From positions 62,001-126,000 of the forward strand of contig NTMA01000039.1 in NCBI GenBank assembly GCA_002917075.1: a DNA stretch of 64,000 nucleotides. The letters run 5' to 3'. Under the pieces are notes generated by a model, which ran no database searches, was not told where the DNA came from, and worked only from the letters and a program-made list of their open reading frames with translations. Below are positions 58,066 through 64,000 of the stretch, piece after piece (positions within the stretch are counted from its first letter, which is position 1; every line of letters begins with the position of its first letter). The DNA is from Hawksworthiomyces lignivorus. Lineage: Eukaryota > Ascomycota > Sordariomycetes > Ophiostomatales > Ophiostomataceae. The position numbers and the translations under genes were made by a program.

Positions 58066-61000
58066 ATGAGAGTAACAGAAGTCATCATTGACGTAAGTTC
58101 TGAAGCAGCTCTTATATCGCTTGAGCCAAATATCAAACTTGGAGAAATGCTAATGCGTCGCGTTGGGAATAGGGCTTCAAGTCGTACGCCGTCCGAACCG
58201 TCATCTCAGGATGGTATGTCGACCAGCACAACACGTGGGAGTGTCTGCAATAGTTCTAATGTAATTTTTCTGGATTTAGGGACGAAAGCTTCAACTCGAT
58301 CACCGGCCTGAACGGCAGCGGGAAATCCAACATTTTGGACTCCATTTGCTTCGTTTTGGGTATCACCAACATGTCTACTGTTCGCGCACAGAATCTCCAG
58401 GTATGTGAAGAAGATTTTTTTGGAGAACAAAAAAATAAAACATTGGCCACTTTACGTATTTGAATCATGTTTTGCTGACGGTATGACCCGGTGTAGGACC
58501 TCATCTATAAACGAGGCCAAGCAGGCGTGACGAAAGCCAGCGTCACCATTGTCTTCGACAACCGTGACAAGAAGAAATCGCCAATCGGCTTTGAGGAGTA
58601 TGCCACCATAAGCGTAACTCGCCAGATCGTGCTCGGCGGTACATCAAAATACCTGATCAACGGCCACCGCGCACAGCAACAAACCGTCCAGAATCTTTTC
58701 CAGTCTGTTCAGCTGAATATCAACAATCCCAACTTCCTCATTATGCAGGGCCGTATTACCAAAGTTTTGAACATGAAGCCCGTGGAGATTCTGGCCATGA
58801 TCGAGGAAGCAGCAGGAACACGAATGTTTGAAGACAGGAGAGACAAAGCACTGAAGACAATGGCAAAGAAGGAGATGAAACTGCAGGAAATCACCGAGCT
58901 GCTACGCGATGAAATCGAGCCAAAGCTCGAAAAACTGCGCATGGAGAAGCGTGCCTTCCTTGATTTCCAGCAGACACAAAGCGATCTTGAGCGCCTGACA
59001 AGGCTAGTCGTCGCACATGACTACGTCCGCTGCCAAGAAAAGCTTCAACAGTCCGCCACTGATCTAGAGGCCAAGAAACAACGTCAGCGCGATTTAGAAG
59101 AATCCGCTATTCGCCTCAAGAGCGAGATTTCTCACCTCGAAGAAGATGCTGCACGTATCCGTGCCCAGCGCGAAAAGGAGATGAAGAAAGGCGCGAAAGC
59201 TCAAGCGCTAGAAGACTCTGTCAAAAAACACTCAAACGAGCTCGTGCGGCTTACCACGGTTATGGATCTCAAGAGATCCAGCATGGCAGAAGAAAAGGAC
59301 CGGCGAAAATCAGGCGAGAAGAGTGTTGCTGAGCTTGAGGCAGCACTGAAAGAAAAAACGAAAATATACGAAAAAATCCGTGCCAAGTTCGACGCCGCTA
59401 AGGATGATCTTGAGAAGCAAAACAGGGAGGCCGAGTCTAAAGAAGAGCTGCTGCAAACGCTGCAAACTGGTGTTGCGTCGAAAGATGGTCAAGAAAATGG
59501 CTACCAGGGTCAACTCCAAGATGCAAAAAATCGCGCCTCTGCCGCCGTTACTGAACAAGAACAGGCTAAGATCAAGATCAGCCATCTAGAGAAACGCATA
59601 AAGGAGGAAGAGCCTCGTGCGAAGAAGGCCAAAGAACAGAATGCTGGTCTCCTTCGTGATCTTGAGGGCTTAAAATCACAAGCACAAAAGCTTGAGAAGG
59701 AGCTTGATAAACTTGGGTTCAGCCCTGGTGCTGAAGAAGAGATGTACAAAGAAGAAAATACTCTTCAGCAGACAATCCGCAGTCTCCGGCAACAATCCGA
59801 TGCGCTAAAGCGTAAGGTTGCGAATATCGACTTCAATTACTCAGATCCGGTGCCAAAATTTGACCGGTCAAAAGTCAAGGGCCTCGTGGCCCAGCTATTC
59901 ACACTTGACGAAAAACACACAGAAGCTGGTACAGCTCTAGAAATCTGCGCCGGCGGTCGCTTGTATAACGTCGTTGTGGATACCGAGGTGACTGGTACGC
60001 AGTTGCTGCAAGGCGGCAAGCTCCGGAAAAGAGTCACCATCATCCCACTCAACAAAATTGCTGCCTTCAAAGCGCATGCAGAGACAGTTGCTACTGCGCA
60101 AAAGATTGCTCCTGGCAAAGTCAATCTGGCACTTTCCCTGGTCGGCTATGATGATGAAGTGTCGGCGGCAATGGAGTACGTGTTTGGCAACACACTAATC
60201 TGCGCTGATGCCAACACTGCGAAACAAGTCACATTCGACCCAAATGTCCGCATGCGGAGCATCACGCTCGAAGGAGATGCCTATGACCCATCCGGAACGC
60301 TCTCCGGTGGTAGTTCACCAAACTCGAGCGGTGTTCTCGTAACACTTCAGAAGCTTAACGAGATCAGTCGGAGGCTGATGGGGGCCGAAACAACTCTTGC
60401 TGAGTTGCAAGCAAAGATTATGCGCGAGAAGTCAAAACTAGACCAAGCACATCATATTAAACGCGATCTGGACCTCAAGGCCCACGAAATCAAGCTTGCC
60501 GAGGAGCAAATAAGCGGCAACTCTTCGTCTTCTATCATTCAAGAGGTAGAGAATATGAAGGAACAAATTATTCAGCTTAAGGCCGACTCATTGGAGGCCA
60601 AGAAGCGACAGGCCGAAGCCAGTGCCGACATCAAGCGCATTGAAAAGGATATGAAGGATTTTGATAACAACAAGGATGCTAAACTTGTTGAGCTGCAGGC
60701 AGCCCTTGACAAACTTCGAGCGTCCTTAACAAAGAGCACTACCTCAATGAAGGTCCTGCAGAAGGAGCTTCAAGGGGCTCAACTAGACTCAGAGCAAGCC
60801 TCTGCTGATCTTGCATCTGCTCGGGAACAACTTCAAGAGATTGATACGGCAATGCAAGCACAACAAGACGAGATTCATGACCTAGAGCAGCAGCAATTGG
60901 CGGTTAAAGATTTGCACGACGAAGCACAGGCACAATTAGAAGATGAGCGAGCCAAGCTGAGCATATATGACGACGAACTTCGCGCTCTCGATGAAGCAAC

Positions 61001-61914
61001 ACGGACTAAAAATGCACGAATTGCAGAGGAAAGCTTGGAGATGCAGAAGTTGGGCCACACCGTGGAGCGTTTCCACAAAGAGCAACAGAATGCTTTGCAG
61101 GCAGCGGGACACATGGAGAGCGAGCACGATTGGATTGCGGATGAGAAAGATAAATTTGGCCGACCAGGCACGCCCTACGACTTCCATCGACAGAACATCG
61201 CAGAGAGCAAGGCTACGCTTCGCAACTTGACAGAGCGCTTCCAGGGTATGAAAAAGAAAATCAACCCTAAGGTGATGAACATGATCGACAGCGTAGAGAA
61301 GAAAGAAGTGTCTCTAAAGCACATGATGAAAACGGTCATTCGCGACAAGCGGAAAATTGAGGAAACCATCATTAGCCTAGATGACTATAAAAAGAAGGCT
61401 CTTCACAAAACATGGAGCAAAGTCAATGCCGACTTCGGTCAGATATTTTCTGAATTGCTACCTGGCGGAAGCTTCGCTAAGCTTGATCCACCTGAGGGCA
61501 AGACTATAAGCGATGGTCTCGAAGTCAAGGTGTGCCTTGGTAAGGTCTGGAAACAAAGCTTGACCGAACTGAGCGGTGGCCAAAGGTATGTTTTATCAGC
61601 CCCGATTGCCGTGCAATTTGCTACGTTTTGCTAACGATATCATCCTTAGATCGCTGATTGCGTTATCGCTCATTATGGCGTTACTCCAATTCAAGCCGGC
61701 ACCAATGTATATCCTTGACGAGGTGGACGCGGCTCTGGATTTATCTCATACGCAAAATATTGGTCGCTTGATAAAGACGCGCTTCAAGGGCTCTCAGTTC
61801 ATTGTGGTCAGTCTCAAGGATGGTATGTTCCAAAACGCAAATCGCATTTTCCGAACACGGTTCAGTGAAGGCACCAGTATGGTTCAAGCTCTCACGCCAG
61901 CGGATCTCCGATAA
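58066..61914 (+). CDS. SMC2: Condensin subunit SMC2
   Basis: Exons 58066-58092, 58173-58213, 58280-58400, 58497-61585 and 61650-61914 give 1180 residues, the usual SMC2 length. Three introns fall in the first 430 nt and one just after the LSGGQ codons. The start [18 protein letters not shown] is characteristic of SMC2. Walker A is at 32-39 (GLNGSGKS). Coiled-coil arms run from about 170 to 510 and from 680 to 1020. The hinge is at about 520-640 ([35 protein letters not shown]). The signature LSGGQ is at 1088-1092 and Walker B is [11 protein letters not shown] at 1113-1123. SMC2 pairs with SMC4 in condensin, an ATP-driven loop extruder that compacts mitotic chromosomes. All motifs are intact. 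It converges on the MOSC gene with 271 bp between stops. Confidence 0.97.
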
Positions 61915-62185
61915 CTGCTGCACCCCGGGTCTCGAGGTGTAAAAGAATGTATGACTTTGTATATGATTTTGAATAGGAACTTGGATGTATGGCCTGACTT
62001 TGGGTGGTTGGTTTGACTCTTCAAATGGAGCGGTTTGGGATTGCTTTCGAGCATAGTGCTAGCTTTACTCTCATGATTATTTCTTTCTTGTATTTTTTTT
62101 GCGCCTCATAATCCACGCCTATTTCTCTACGAGACGACAATGCATATCTTACATTTATATTTGCGTCCTGACTGCCTTGCCTCTT
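61915..62185. other. Convergent intergenic region (271 bp)
   Basis: Shared terminator region of SMC2 and the MOSC gene. The 3' UTRs may overlap given the short spacing. Confidence 0.5.
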
Positions 62186-63981
62186 TCATCTTTTAACATA
62201 CAAATGCTCGCCGCGCTGCAATACATGAACGGACATGCCTGTTTCAAGCGTGAGCTCCATGGGTTCCGAACTATCTGCATTTTCAAACACGGGCGTCAAC
62301 TGCATCCCCAGACAGCCTTTATGAGGTGCACCTTGATCAATATCCCTGTACTTTCGCAGGGTGAAATCGGGCTCCCTCTTATGGCGCTCGCCTGTGTCTG
62401 GGTTGACATTTGGCAATGTACAACTATCATCGTTTAGTGAAGGGCAGGCAATGGCGAGGTAATATATGATAAGGTATTCATACCGCACAGTTCGACAAGA
62501 GACATGAAACTTAGCTTCGTCAAGAAGCGACTGTGAAGACTGCGATGGCTTGAATAAAACAGACTTCCATCTACAGCGAGGAAAATCAGCTATCAAGCAG
62601 TAGAGTTTTGGTAAGATATCCAAGAGCACTCACGAGTCTTCTTCATACGCGTCGATGCCGTCCACTAGGCAGAATCACTGTCAATTGATTGCTTATCAGG
62701 TCTGTGGAGGGGATGGGTTAATTCTCACCAACGATATTGGCACGAAATCGCCGCTCGTCCAGGTCGGGCAGTTGTTTGTCTGTCTGCACCAATGACTCGA
62801 GATTGCGCACACTATTGCGGTTCAAGAGATGGACGGGGTACTACTAGTCTGTTAGTTAAATGCCATATAGTAAGAAAAGCAAGAGACAAGGGCTTTCGGA
62901 GAGGTTTTCTTACAGCGTCCTGGAACGCCGCCACTGGCTGATAGCCAGCTTCCTCCTTCCGTGGAGCACACCGGAAGACCTCGCGTAGATGAAGCGGATC
63001 AATGCGGAACACGCCCAGCTTATTGCTCACACCAAGATACAGCTGCAAAGAGCGTGGCAGCTCACTAGATAGGTCTATGGCACGTGTAATTTCGCCCCAG
63101 ATACGAACGTTGCCGTACTTTGTGGCCCCCGAGGCCTTCTCGTCATGAGCGGGCGCCGTATCAACGGGCAGCACCACCTCGACCTCTGGTACGGCCCACC
63201 AACCTCGAAGGAGCTTTGCCGCCATCCATGCCCACGTGCCGGCCCAGCCATCTTCCTGCCAAGGGTACCGTATCACAACAAACGATTCTGTCATGGACGA
63301 TGTCCGCTCCGCCAAATCATCGTTGCGCATCCGCGCTTGAGCGCGGCGCGCCTTGGCAAGGTCCGGCCGCCACAGCTCGATTTGTAGCGAGGCCAAGAGG
63401 GGAAACTGGCGTTGGGTGATAAACTCCCAAGTATCTTCGCTGCCCTCTTCGCTATCAAGCTGCGGCTCCTGTTTGTCTGTATCATTAGCCCCGCCTCCAG
63501 CTACAGTCACACCTGCACTCGCCGGAAACGGGGTCTTCAGCTGCGCAAACGTAAACATCCGGTCAAACTCCAGTCCAGTCGGCAGCACACGGCTACGGTC
63601 AACTTGAATGCCTCGGCACGACTTAATTGGGTAAACAAAGAGACTATTGATGCGCGGCGAGCTGGATGCGTCTAGTGACAAGGCCTGAGCCTTTGATGGT
63701 TCGGATGCGATGCTGCTGGACTTGTCACCGTACAGATCCTTCAAAGCGGCTAATTTGCTGTTGCTGCTTCCATTCTTCGTCTCCTTTGTTGTCTTTGCGT
63801 CGCTGAGTCTGTCCCACCCTCTTCCCAGCTTCGAATGCGTCTCATTGAGAAAGTCGCTTGGTCGTGGAGCTACGGGTGGATAGACCAGCAGCATAGGCAC
63901 CACAAAACCAATGACAGTAGCCAACAGGACGATAAAGGTGCCAATATCCCATATCGAGGCCTGGGTTGGAGAGTCGTCCAT
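62186..63981 (-). CDS. MOSC-domain protein, mARC-like
   Basis: Five exons on the minus strand: 63981-62914, 62840-62729, 62664-62634 (31 nt), 62570-62484 and 62423-62186. Introns are 60-73 nt. The phases close to 511 residues. The start MDDSPTQASIWDIG is the first ATG; only 19 nt of upstream sequence is present. A TM anchor lies at about 13-36 (GTFIVLLATVIGFVVPMLLVYPP). The MOSC N-terminal beta-barrel starts at INSLFVYPIKSCRGIQVDRSRV. The MOSC core follows: ERRFRANIVVDGIDAYEEDSW, then KGCLGMQLTP near the C-terminus, where Cys is the likely molybdenum ligand. These proteins bind sulfurated molybdenum cofactor; the anchored eukaryotic group (mARC) reduces N-hydroxylated compounds with cytochrome b5 and its reductase. 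That activity is inferred from the family. Confidence 0.9.
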
Positions 63982-64000
63982 TGCCAATCCTGTCGTTTCT

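Noticed and set aside
1..64000. CRISPR arrays, insertion sequences, operons with ribosome binding sites
   Set aside because: Introns and gene content show a eukaryotic genome. No regularly spaced repeats or transposase motifs were seen.

Overview
The window is nuclear DNA from a filamentous ascomycete, most likely a Sordariomycete and perhaps Hypocreales. Three things suggest this. Genes carry several short introns (about 60-100 nt) with GT..AG ends and CTAAC/CTRAY-like branch sequences. Two fungal Zn2Cys6 transcription factors are present. Proteins such as TSC1, ARV1, Vma9, SMC2 and the AMPK-type CBM48 protein have the form known from that class. The species cannot be named from sequence alone. 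I built sixteen protein-coding genes. Splice phase was checked arithmetically for every model, and each closes to a whole number of codons (the left-edge gene is open).

Layout. 1-4365 (-): large conserved fungal protein of unknown function, running off the left edge. 4366-12205: a 7.8 kb gene desert with an AT-rich core. 12206-15205 (+): CBM48 (AMPK glycogen-binding type) protein with a 1.1 kb first intron. 16520-19522 (+): Zn2Cys6 regulator. 19937-20947 (+): membrane-anchored prolyl-4-hydroxylase-like dioxygenase. 20948-30345: a 9.4 kb desert. 30346-32484 (+): DHA1-type MFS transporter. 34962-38602 (+): second Zn2Cys6 regulator. 39073-40005 (-): single-pass membrane protein. 41228-44606 (-): TSC1/hamartin. 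45932-47026 (+): DJ-1/PfpI protein. 47643-48135 (+): V-ATPase subunit e. 48662-49741 (-): ARV1. 50311-52230 (-): LysM protein without a signal peptide. 53600-54685 (-): two-TM protein. 55507-57550 (-): mitochondrial DEAD-box helicase. 58066-61914 (+): condensin SMC2. 62186-63981 (-): MOSC protein.

The right half (39-64 kb) is compact housekeeping sequence. The left half is regulatory in character: two zinc-cluster regulators, an energy-sensor-like protein and a transporter separated by very long intergenic spaces. I see no secondary-metabolite cluster, no intact transposon, no CRISPR array and no convincing tRNA or rRNA gene. TSC1, the AMPK-type CBM48 protein and the V-ATPase subunit all belong to nutrient and energy signalling, but nothing in the sequence shows that they work as one unit.

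No clear new system emerged. The most interesting observations are: two palindromes built from head-to-head GATA boxes, one upstream of and one inside the first intron of the CBM48 gene; unusually long or frame-preserving introns that would give alternative proteins; and the two gene deserts.
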